6,895 nt of DNA from Ignavibacteria bacterium (GCA_030835005.1 JAUQWT010000033.1:1-6895), one strand, 5' to 3'. Shown: positions 1 to 5,609, counted from the stretch's first letter. Numbers and translations are program-made. The notes: generated by a model not told the origin, from the letters alone.

Positions 1-160
1 TGGAAAAATAACCCACCCCGTCTTTGCCTTCGGCAAATCCACCCCTCCGCTGGAGGGGAATAGAAGCAAAAGCAACCCGCCCTATGGGGAGGACCTGACA
101 AGACGAAAACCTTTGTTTGACCTCACCCCCGGCCCCTCTCCTGAAAGGAGGGGGGGAAGT
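1..160. repeat. GC-rich hairpin repeat fragments (copy C)
   Basis: Non-coding, GC-rich stretch built of short hairpins. TTTGCC (23-28) pairs with GGCAAA (32-37) around TTC. CCCCTCC (42-48) pairs perfectly with GGAGGGG (52-58) around GCT. CTCCT (138-142) pairs with AGGAG (146-150) around GAA, inside a longer C-run/G-run stem. The part at 10-61 has the same frame as the right ends of the repeats near 4300-4351 and 5391-5442 (an AACCCACCCCG-like start and a GAGGGGAAT end), but its central hairpin differs in sequence. No T-tract follows any stem, so terminator function is not supported. No gene is seen in 1-194. Confidence 0.6.
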
Positions 161-194
161 ATCTACGCGATCAGAATATAGGTTACCAAAATAA

Positions 195-674
195 TTATAC
201 CAAATGTTTTTCGTAATCTTCCACGAAGGTTCTTTTGCCTTTTGTAATGATCTTATGGCCTTCGGCCTTAAGTAAGCGGGCCTGTGATTTGATTCCGCCC
301 GGATATTTGGGGTTTAGCTCACCGCCGATTTTTAGTGTACGCCAATATGGTGTAACCCTTTTCTTTCCCGCATCCTTTTGTTCTTCTGCAGCGTGGGAAG
401 CAATCCATGCGAATATACCGGTTGTTATCGGACAACCTGAATCTGCTTTGTGACGCTTAGCAAGTTTTGCGCGTATCTCATTTATTGTTGTAAGTTTTCC
501 TTTAGGGACTCTGCGCATCAGTTCATCTACTTCCATTGGGGCGGGAATGATTAATTTTTTCGCTTTGAAAAACTTCTGTTTTTTTTCGTCAATTGAAACT
601 ATTCGCGGCAGTTTGCCTGATGGAGGATTATCCCGCAAAAGTTTTTGGGTCCATGATTTAGTTTCGTGTGCCAT
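195..674 (-). CDS. MGMT-family (alkyltransferase-like) DNA-binding protein without catalytic Cys
   Basis: 159-residue protein with the DNA-binding fold of O6-methylguanine-DNA methyltransferases. The VPKGKLTTINEI segment (56-67) matches the family's VPxGxvtTYgxIA helix region. A later segment runs P-Y-W-R-T (109-113), then GGELNPKYPGG (117-127), Q131 and EGH (138-140), in the order seen around the MGMT active site (PCHRV ... GG ... Q ... EG). The methyl-accepting Cys is replaced: PCHR becomes PYWR. The only cysteine, C81, lies elsewhere. The protein should therefore not transfer alkyl groups. A damage-recognition role like that of alkyltransferase-like (ATL) proteins is inferred. The N-terminal ~50 residues are basic and lack the usual MGMT N-domain. 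The ATG at 674 has no visible Shine-Dalgarno. It is a single gene, divergent from the YdeI-like gene. Family placement is fairly sure; function is not. Confidence 0.8.
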   Translation of the reverse strand: MAHETKSWTQKLLRDNPPSGKLPRIVSIDEKKQKFFKAKKLIIPAPMEVDELMRRVPKGKLTTINEIRAKLAKRHKADSGCPITTGIFAWIASHAAEEQKDAGKKRVTPYWRTLKIGGELNPKYPGGIKSQARLLKAEGHKIITKGKRTFVEDYEKHLV

Positions 675-681
675 TTACGGG

Positions 682-687
682 ATTATA
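682..687 (-). promoter_or_regulatory. possible -10 box of the MGMT-like gene
   Basis: On the minus strand this reads TATAAT, ending 7 bp before the ATG at 674. A start site at the usual distance would give an almost leaderless mRNA, which would fit the absence of a ribosome binding site. No good -35 is seen, so this is weak. Confidence 0.3.
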
Positions 688-733
688 ACTTTTTAAAAAT
701 ATATTTTATTTGTATTATTTACAATGTAATCTA

Positions 734-749
734 ATTCTTATTTAAGAAT
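734..749. promoter_or_regulatory. 16-bp perfect palindrome in divergent spacer
   Basis: ATTCTTATTTAAGAAT is a perfect palindrome lying 39 bp before the YdeI-like start and 59 bp before the MGMT-like start. A second, interrupted inverted repeat, TTGTA-N5-TACAA, lies at 710-724. Both sit between divergent genes where a shared operator would be expected. However, the spacer is very AT-rich, so chance palindromes are likely. A possible TATATT -10 for the rightward gene is at 764-769. Confidence 0.25.
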
Positions 750-788
750 CTGCATTTCGGAACTATATTTTAAATTTTTCAACGCTGA

Positions 789-1373
789 ATGGCTGATATC
801 ATATATTTTAAAAATACGAAAGAACTTCGCAAATGGTTTGAGAAGAATCACAATAAATTAAGCGAGCAGTGGTTTGGCATTTACAAGAAAGGCTCGGGAA
901 AAACAGGCGTTACTTATGTAGAGGCGGTCGAAGCTGCGCTTTGCTTCGGGTGGATAGACGGGTTGACAAAAGGGATAGATGAAAAAAGCTATAGCCAGCG
1001 GTTCACTCCCCGCCGCAAGGGCAGCATTTGGAGCGCAATTAATATTGCCAAAATAAAAACGCTTTCCGAAAAGGGGCTGATGCATGAAGCGGGATTGAAG
1101 GCGTTCAATGAGCGCGATATGAAAAAGCAGGGCTTGTATTCATTTGAGCAGAAAGACGAGATCAAACTTCCGGCAGCCTATATAAAGAAGTTAAAAGCAA
1201 ATAAAAAGGCGTGGGAGTATTACAGCAAACGGCCGCCCGGGTATAAAAGAACTTCTGCGTGGTGGGTCATAAGCGCGAAACAGGAAGAGACAAGACTTAG
1301 AAGGCTGGAAATGCTGATAAAGGATTCAGAGGCGGGTGAAAAGATCGGGCCGCTAAGGGAGAAGAAGAATTAA
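789..1373 (+). CDS. YdeI/OmdA family protein (bacteriocin-protection-like)
   Basis: 194-residue soluble protein with the hallmarks of the YdeI/OmpD-associated family. YVEAVEAALCFGWIDGLTK (43-61) is the conserved AL-FGWIDG motif. RFTPRRKGSIWSAIN (71-85) is the conserved basic RFTPR-----WS--N motif. The C-terminal part (about 130-177), containing PPGYKRTSAWWVISAKQEET, is the small helical OmdA-type domain. Length is typical of full-length members. No signal peptide or membrane segment is visible, so it is probably cytoplasmic. Relatives have been linked to peptide or polymyxin tolerance and envelope stress, but the biochemical activity is not established. The start is the first in-frame ATG, immediately before the conserved N-terminal helix; no Shine-Dalgarno is seen. 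It is a single gene, convergent with the radical SAM gene across the tandem repeat. Confidence 0.85.
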   Translation: MADIIYFKNTKELRKWFEKNHNKLSEQWFGIYKKGSGKTGVTYVEAVEAALCFGWIDGLTKGIDEKSYSQRFTPRRKGSIWSAINIAKIKTLSEKGLMHEAGLKAFNERDMKKQGLYSFEQKDEIKLPAAYIKKLKANKKAWEYYSKRPPGYKRTSAWWVISAKQEETRLRRLEMLIKDSEAGEKIGPLREKKN

Positions 1374-1555
1374 CAGGGTTCGTTGGGCTGCACCTGGTTT
1401 CTGCGGGCTGCGCCCATCGATGAGCTTCACCCATCGATATAGCATGCTGCCCCTTCGGGGCTAAGGTCAGAGGCAGGGTTCGATGGGCTACTCCATACGA
1501 TGGGCTTCGTCCATCGTTATGGTATTAGCGCCCTTTCAGGGCTGAGACCAGAGGC
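1374..1555. repeat. tandem hairpin repeat, two units
   Basis: Two related units in direct orientation: about 1374-1474 and 1474-1555. Each begins with CAGGGTTCG-TGGGCT, has a central CCATCG-rich part, and ends with a five-pair hairpin followed by a CAGAGGC end. The terminal hairpin is GCCCC-TTC-GGGGC in unit 1 (1449-1461) and GCCCT-TTC-AGGGC in unit 2 (1530-1542), a compensatory change. Unit 2 also holds CGATGG/CCATCG (1498-1503 with 1511-1516); unit 1 has a poorer version around 1418-1436. The repeat begins right after the YdeI-like stop codon and ends 5 bp before the radical SAM stop on the other strand. It therefore fills the convergent gap. No T-tract is present. Confidence 0.7.
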
Positions 1556-1560
1556 TATTC

Positions 1561-2985
1561 TTAAGTAAAAGACTTAAGCTTCCTTGTACTTTTCATCCAC
1601 CCAACCCAGTATATCGGTAACTTCCAGAGTGATGAGAATCTTTTCAGCGGTTCGTGGAGTAGTTGGCGAGTGCGGTACTGCTTGTGTACGACCGTATGTA
1701 ATACGCGGTAGAATTCAGTTGAGTAAGTGCCGTCGAACATCATCTCGAAATCGTCGGATAGCTCCCAGTTATGTTTGGATTTCATCTGCGAAGCAACTCT
1801 ATCATAGAACTTTGTGCCCGGCAGAGGATATGAAACAGATATTCCGATATCATCAGGCATCAGGTCATTTACCATTTTGATCGTCTTATCAATTTCCGTT
1901 TTTGTTTCGCCGGTGTATCCGAACTGCAGGAAGAAGCAGGTCTTAATGCCGTGCTTTTTCAAGAGGCGGGTTGATTCATAAATTTCTTCAACGGTTGTGC
2001 CCTTATCCATTGCGTCGAGGATTTTCTGCGAGCCGGATTCTGCCCCCATCCAAACGGACTGGCATCCCGCAGATGCAAGATGCGAAATATTATCTTCCTT
2101 CAGTAACAGATCAGCGCGTGAGAGGCATTTGAAAGGAATCTTGGAGCCATCTTGATTCACAGTTTCATCAAACTTAGTTGTCCATCCCGGCTTAAGCCCG
2201 AAGATATCATCACAGAACCAAATGTGGTCAGGTGAATATTTTTCCTTCAGCAATTTCATGTGTTGGCTGATGTATTCAGGCGAGTGTGAATTGTAAACCT
2301 GTCCGTAAATCGGCTTGGCGCACCAGTTGCAGTGGAAGGGGCAGCCGCGAGTAGTAACAAGGTTCATCGAAAAATATCCGTGATGCTTGAGCCATAATTC
2401 TCTGTAGCGGTCAATATCAATTAAATCCCATGCGGGAAATGGGAGAGTATCGAGTTCCTTTAGTGGTTTGCGCGGAGCGGTGCGAGTGATCTTTCCACCG
2501 GATAAGTATGCCAATCCGTTAATGCTGCTTAATTCCGCTTTAGATTTTCCGGTAAGATAATCGAGCAGTTCGCCGAGGGTTTGTTCGCCTTCGCCGCAGA
2601 TTGCGTAATCAACTTTATGGGTGAAATATTTTTCTAAATGGTCAACGGAATCAGACCCGGAAACGATCACCGTGCATCCAAACTCTTTTGCAATTTCGCT
2701 CATTCTGAATGCTGCTTCACGCATGCGGCTTAGGCACATTTTTGTCAGATAGTTGAAAGTATCATCATAAATGACCATGTACTTAGATTTGTGCTGTTCT
2801 AAAGAAGCTTTCAGATCTTCTTCCGAATCGGCTAGCATTGTATCAAACACAGCGGCGGAGTATCCTTTCTGCATCAAAAATGCAGCGGCGTAAAGAGTGC
2901 CGAGCGGGGCATAAAGATTCATGTTCCGGAATTCCTTCGGATCATGACGCAGGAAATAAGTATTTGCAAAGAGGATGTCAGTCAA
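1561..2985 (-). CDS. B12-binding-domain radical SAM protein
   Basis: 474 residues. The N-terminal part (about 1-145) has the fold order of a cobalamin-binding Rossmann domain: ILFANTYF (4-11), YAPLGTLYAA (25-34), GYSAAVFD (41-48), VIVSGSDSV (106-114) and the GEGE turn (131-134) typical of this family. The DxHxxG cobalamin-ligand motif is absent, as in BchE-like members. The radical SAM domain follows with C215-x3-C219-x2-C222, which binds the 4Fe-4S cluster that cleaves S-adenosylmethionine. Further on are WFCDD (256-260) and GAESGS (314-319), which match conserved strands of the barrel. The C-terminal ~80 residues have no recognised motif. The start codon is TTG, directly preceded by an in-frame TAA. 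The next Met (22) would remove the first strand. It lies 67 bp downstream of the nucleotidyltransferase gene on the same strand, so co-transcription is likely. Family is sure; substrate is unknown. Confidence 0.88.
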   Translation of the reverse strand: MTDILFANTYFLRHDPKEFRNMNLYAPLGTLYAAAFLMQKGYSAAVFDTMLADSEEDLKASLEQHKSKYMVIYDDTFNYLTKMCLSRMREAAFRMSEIAKEFGCTVIVSGSDSVDHLEKYFTHKVDYAICGEGEQTLGELLDYLTGKSKAELSSINGLAYLSGGKITRTAPRKPLKELDTLPFPAWDLIDIDRYRELWLKHHGYFSMNLVTTRGCPFHCNWCAKPIYGQVYNSHSPEYISQHMKLLKEKYSPDHIWFCDDIFGLKPGWTTKFDETVNQDGSKIPFKCLSRADLLLKEDNISHLASAGCQSVWMGAESGSQKILDAMDKGTTVEEIYESTRLLKKHGIKTCFFLQFGYTGETKTEIDKTIKMVNDLMPDDIGISVSYPLPGTKFYDRVASQMKSKHNWELSDDFEMMFDGTYSTEFYRVLHTVVHKQYRTRQLLHEPLKRFSSLWKLPIYWVGWMKSTRKLKSFT

Positions 2986-3052
2986 TTAAAAAGCGGTTAA
3001 AAAGTTTAATGTTCATAAAGTCAGAATGTCAAAGGCAAAAAAGTGATGAAGG

Positions 3053-3967
3053 TTAGAGGCCGAATTGCTTTAATTTCTCTGCGTAGAGATTCAGTATAGT
3101 TTTCTGTACACTGTTGGGGTGCACCTTTGATTCTGTGCTGGTGGATTTAAGCCTGAAATTCCTTTCGCTGTCTTCCAGGTGATGATATTTTTTATTCCAG
3201 TGACGGATAGTTTTACGGTTGAGATAGCCATCCAGCTTATCGCCAAGTTTTCCCGTAAAGAAAACTTCGAAGAAGCGCTGAAGATAACTTGTTCTTTCTC
3301 CTGAGTATGCACTGCCTAAATGAAGTTTCGAATCATAGGGGTTATAATTCGGGAAGTAATCCTTGATCCACAAATTATGTGCAATAAATTTATCCAGCAG
3401 CGGTTTATTGTAAATGGCCTTAAGCGTAGCGATCTCTATGGCAGTATAAATATTGCGGACTTCTATTTCCAATGAATCTTCGGTGATGAAATAATTCAGG
3501 CAGAAATACTTTTTGTTATTAAAAAGGATAATTTTTTTGAAGAGCATCAGAAGTGTTCTCGAAATCCACAGCCTTTTTGGCTTTGTTATGATCATGAAAT
3601 CAAGATCGCTTGAACTATCGGAGCTGTTCTTTGAAAGTGTACCGGAGATGATCACACTTCTTACAAACGGGAACCGTTTAATAATATGCGTAACCAGATT
3701 TGCACGCCGCCACATTTTGCGTGAATACTCTTCCTTTTCTTTGCGCGAAAAAACATTTTCAACTTTTGGCTTAATGTAATAGTAACCTTGCTTCTCGGCG
3801 AGTAAGCCTGACTCTTCGGAAGCAAGCTCGCTGAGCGTGCTTTCGACAGTTTCTGAAGTAACGGAATTCTGCGGCAAAAAGGTGAAGACCTCGTCGCTCT
3901 TTAACGGATGCGAGAATATATCATAATAGAGGATAGTCCTCAGTATATTTTTCTTTAAAATTTCCAA
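3053..3967 (-). CDS. nucleotidyltransferase-fold protein
   Basis: 304 residues. An N-terminal helical region (about 5-67), ILRTILYYDIFSHPLKSDEV onward to GYYYIK, resembles a winged-helix segment. It is followed by the pol-beta-type nucleotidyltransferase signature S108-G-T ... D121-L-D123, that is SGTLSKNSSDSSSDLDFMII, with E167 or E169 (LEIEV) as a candidate third metal ligand. The rest (about 175-304) is basic and aromatic-rich and was not recognised. The signature suggests nucleotidyl transfer to a protein, RNA or small molecule, but the substrate cannot be read from the sequence. Start choice: codon 1 is TTG at 3967. The frame upstream runs without ATG to a TGA 12 codons before it, and the next internal Met (85) would delete the N-terminal domain. 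No Shine-Dalgarno is visible. It is first gene of a probable two-gene unit with the radical SAM gene. Confidence 0.72.
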   Translation of the reverse strand: MEILKKNILRTILYYDIFSHPLKSDEVFTFLPQNSVTSETVESTLSELASEESGLLAEKQGYYYIKPKVENVFSRKEKEEYSRKMWRRANLVTHIIKRFPFVRSVIISGTLSKNSSDSSSDLDFMIITKPKRLWISRTLLMLFKKIILFNNKKYFCLNYFITEDSLEIEVRNIYTAIEIATLKAIYNKPLLDKFIAHNLWIKDYFPNYNPYDSKLHLGSAYSGERTSYLQRFFEVFFTGKLGDKLDGYLNRKTIRHWNKKYHHLEDSERNFRLKSTSTESKVHPNSVQKTILNLYAEKLKQFGL

Positions 3968-4086
3968 TTTATAGCTGAAAGTTCTACATAAAATTCCAAT
4001 ATGTCAATATGCAACTAAATCCGATTATTACCCAGAACAGATTAGGAAAATACGTTATTTTGTTGAGAAATGAGGTGAAAAAAAAA

Positions 4087-4137
4087 GTGATTCACGACTT
4101 TTCGAATCGATCCGCGATTCTTCGAATCCTGGATTCG
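4087..4137. repeat. alternating GATTC/GAATC inverted pentamer cluster
   Basis: Five pentamers alternate in orientation: GATTC 4089-4093, GAATC 4104-4108, GATTC 4116-4120, GAATC 4124-4128 and GATTC 4132-4136. They form nested inverted repeats: GAATCG-N5-CGATTC (4104-4120), and CGAATCC-T-GGATTCG (4123-4137), which is perfect around one central base. TTCGAATC is also repeated directly 20 bp apart (4101 and 4121). The cluster sits between the divergent nucleotidyltransferase and regulator genes, 120 bp and 275 bp from their starts. It may be an operator array or a hairpin element. The rest of 3968-4179 holds no recognisable gene. Confidence 0.5.
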
Positions 4138-4179
4138 CAGAAAGACCCGTAGTGTATTAGCACAAATAAAAAACTAAAT

Positions 4180-4351
4180 TGATCATCCCATCATTCCGCT
4201 ATAAGCGAAATGATTTCCCCTTCTTAATCCCGCTAAGCAGAAGTGCGGGATGGCAAAAGTCGCCGAAGGAGGGGAGCTTTATCAGTTTCATAAAAGCATC
4301 AACCCACCCCGCCCTGATGTACATCCGGGCACCCCACCGCCAGAGGGGAAT
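4180..4351. repeat. modular hairpin repeat, copy A
   Basis: 172-bp element in the same orientation as the copy at 5307-5442. Its modules in order are: (1) TCATTCCGCT-ATA-AGCGAAATGA (4191-4213), one mismatch; (2) a pyrimidine-rich arm ending CCCCTTCTT and, further right, its purine partner GAAGGAGGGG; (3) between these arms, an extra hairpin ATCCCGC (4227-4233) with GCGGGAT (4245-4251); (4) GCCCTGATGTACATCCGGGC (4311-4330), a palindrome with one mismatched pair; (5) an end of the form CCACCGCCAGAGGGGAAT. The last 52 bases match copy B at 48 positions by eye. An open frame begins at 4250 inside module 3 and runs into the regulator gene, but it translates repeat sequence and is not taken as coding. 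Confidence 0.75.
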
Positions 4352-4368
4352 ATCAAAGCAGCAATAAC

Positions 4369-4398
4369 TTGTTTATTGGAAGCGGTTTATATTATTTG
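4369..4398 (+). promoter_or_regulatory. possible promoter of the CRP/FNR regulator
   Basis: TTG (4369-4371), 19 bp, then ATTATTTG (4391-4398) approximates the Bacteroidota pattern TTG-N19-TAnnTTTG, missing only the leading TA. It would start transcription about 8 bases before the ATG at 4412, giving a very short leader. It lies just right of repeat copy A. Weak. Confidence 0.3.
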
Positions 4399-4411
4399 TA
4401 ATTTTGCTAAT

Positions 4412-5125
4412 ATGAATTCTGAAATACTAAAAAAGGTATACATATTTTCCGGGTTAGATAAAGATGAGCTTGAGAAGCTGAGCAATCTTTCGAAGACAAA
4501 GACATTTAAAAAAGGTGACATAATATTTTTTGATACAGAACCATATTTCGGATTTTACATTACGGAATCCGGACTTGTTAAGATATACAAAATTTCAAAA
4601 GACGGTCGTGAGCATATACTGCACCTGATAGCTCCCTACAATACATTTGCAGAAGTACCGCTTTTTGAAAATTTTGGGGAGGAGTATGAAGAAAGCTACC
4701 GCTATCCCGCAAATGCAATGGCGCTTGAAGATGATACGCGCGTAATTCTTATTCCCGCGCGGCAATTCAGGCAGCTTCTTGAAAGTGACTCAAAGATATG
4801 CATAAAAATGGTTTCGGGATTTGCCAAAAGATTGAGGCACTTGAATCACCATATTGAAGAGCTTACCTTAAAAGACGTTACAAAACGAACTGCAGGATTC
4901 ATACTTACCGAATATAACAAAAAGAAAAAGCCGAAGAACAAAAAAGACGCCGATACAGTTATTGAACTGAATATAAGCAAGAATGACCTGGCTGCTTATC
5001 TTGGCACGATAAATGAGACGCTTTCGCGGACTTTTAAGAAACTTCAGGATGAAGAGATAATTGAGGTTGAAGGGAAAATGATAAGGATAGTTGATCTGGA
5101 TAAACTGAAGGAAGCGGCGGTGTAG
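4412..5125 (+). CDS. CRP/FNR-family transcription regulator, DNR-like
   Basis: 237 residues from the ATG at 4412. Residues ~10-125 form the cyclic-nucleotide-binding-type beta-barrel sensor, with KKGDIIF (33-39) and GLVKIYK (54-60). Then come a long dimerisation helix (~126-155) and a winged helix-turn-helix (~187-228). The recognition helix reads N-E-T-L-S-R (201-206). E-x-x-S-R is the FNR/DNR signature contacting TTGAT/TTGAC half-sites. FNR's N-terminal cysteine cluster is absent (one Cys, C130), so Fe-S oxygen sensing is unlikely. A DNR/NNR-like nitric oxide role is inferred from the downstream operator and the RIC gene. A longer frame starting at 4250 is rejected because its first 54 codons are repeat DNA and the CRP/FNR fold needs no such extension. 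No Shine-Dalgarno is seen. Effector unknown. Confidence 0.85.
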   Translation: MNSEILKKVYIFSGLDKDELEKLSNLSKTKTFKKGDIIFFDTEPYFGFYITESGLVKIYKISKDGREHILHLIAPYNTFAEVPLFENFGEEYEESYRYPANAMALEDDTRVILIPARQFRQLLESDSKICIKMVSGFAKRLRHLNHHIEELTLKDVTKRTAGFILTEYNKKKKPKNKKDADTVIELNISKNDLAAYLGTINETLSRTFKKLQDEEIIEVEGKMIRIVDLDKLKEAAV

Positions 5126-5306
5126 AAATTTTCTGGTTTGTAAACGTTGTTTTCGACAAGCATAAATTGATGCTGCAAATCTTAATCTCTACAATATAGT
5201 TTAATAGTGATTTGTTCTTTTTGTCTTGACATCCCGCATCAAGCGCGGGAAGGGAGCCAAGAACTGATGAAATCCCTCTTGCTGGATAACCAACAACAAA
5301 AGAATG
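5126..5306. other. intergenic spacer after regulator, one hairpin
   Basis: AT-rich spacer with no gene seen. It contains one hairpin, TCCCGC (5232-5237) with GCGGGA (5245-5250), followed by AGGGAGCC. This is the same kind of module as the one inserted inside repeat copy A. No T-tract follows the hairpin, so a terminator is not supported. Confidence 0.5.
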
Positions 5307-5442
5307 TGACCACCCCATCATTCCGCTATTAGCGGAATGATTTCCCCTCCTTAGAAAAGGAGGGAGCTTTAAGCGTTTTCAAAAAAACTTCAACCCACTC
5401 CGCCCCGATGTACATCGGGGCACACCACCGCCAGAGGGGAAT
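5307..5442. repeat. modular hairpin repeat, copy B
   Basis: 136-bp element, direct repeat of 4180-4351 without the internal extra hairpin. Modules: TCATTCCGCT-ATT-AGCGGAATGA (5318-5340, ten perfect pairs, three-base loop); CCCTCCTT-AGAA-AAGGAGGG (5345-5364, eight pairs); the perfect 20-bp palindrome GCCCCGATGTACATCGGGGC (5402-5421); and an end CCACCGCCAGAGGGGAAT (5425-5442). Copies A and B bracket the regulator gene. B lies about 100 bp upstream of the operator of the RIC operon. No coding capacity. Confidence 0.78.
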
Positions 5443-5540
5443 AATCCCGGCAGATTAACGGAGCTATTGTTAACAGTAAAAACGACAAAAAACCTTTATA
5501 ATCACTTAAATTTTAGCTTTTTTGTATAATCTTTGGCTGT

Positions 5541-5554
5541 TTGACTTAAGTCAA
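5541..5554. promoter_or_regulatory. FNR/DNR-type operator
   Basis: TTGACTTAAGTCAA is a perfect palindrome with the architecture TTGAC-N4-GTCAA. It extends by one more pair to 16 bp (5540-5555). The half-sites match those of DNR/NNR regulators and are one base from the FNR consensus TTGAT-N4-ATCAA. Its centre (5547.5) is 41.5 bp before a start site at 5589, which is where the -10-like element at 5577-5584 would place it. That is the class II activator geometry. The likely binder is the regulator encoded at 4412-5125, whose recognition helix carries E-x-x-S-R. Confidence 0.8.
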
Positions 5555-5576
5555 AGGGATAGCCGATTATATTGAA

Positions 5577-5584
5577 TAAATTTG
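5577..5584 (+). promoter_or_regulatory. promoter -7/-10 element of the ric operon
   Basis: TAAATTTG matches the Bacteroidota -7 consensus TAnnTTTG, and its TAAATT part is also an acceptable -10 hexamer. It lies 22 bp right of the operator, as expected if the bound regulator replaces -33 contacts. Predicted start is about 5589, giving a leader of about 35 bases. Confidence 0.55.
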
Positions 5585-5609
5585 TATCAGCAAAAAGAAA
5601 TTAATTTTT

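Noticed and set aside
133..158. Rho-independent terminator for the MGMT-like gene
   Set aside because: The hairpin is GC-rich but no T-tract follows on either strand; it fits better as part of the dispersed hairpin repeats.
858..1085. Minus-strand open frame inside the YdeI-like gene
   Set aside because: It is antisense to the conserved YdeI motifs and has no features of its own.
1374..1555. CRISPR array
   Set aside because: Only two diverged tandem units exist, with no constant short repeats separated by unique spacers.
1584..1880. 98-codon plus-strand frame opposite the radical SAM gene
   Set aside because: It lies entirely antisense to a well-supported coding region and resembles no family.
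4101..4140. tRNA T-loop-like TTCGAATCC
   Set aside because: No acceptor, D or anticodon stems can be built around it; the string is explained by the GATTC/GAATC array.
4250..4411. Upstream in-frame extension of the regulator gene starting at an ATG at 4250
   Set aside because: These 54 codons translate repeat copy A, whose sister copy at 5307-5442 is non-coding. The CRP/FNR fold is complete from the ATG at 4412.
5226..5243. Second FNR-like site, TTGA and TCAA around ATCCCGC
   Set aside because: The half-sites are spaced too far apart for an FNR/CRP dimer (four bases expected between TTGAC-type pentamers), and the sequence is explained by the TCCCGC/GCGGGA hairpin.
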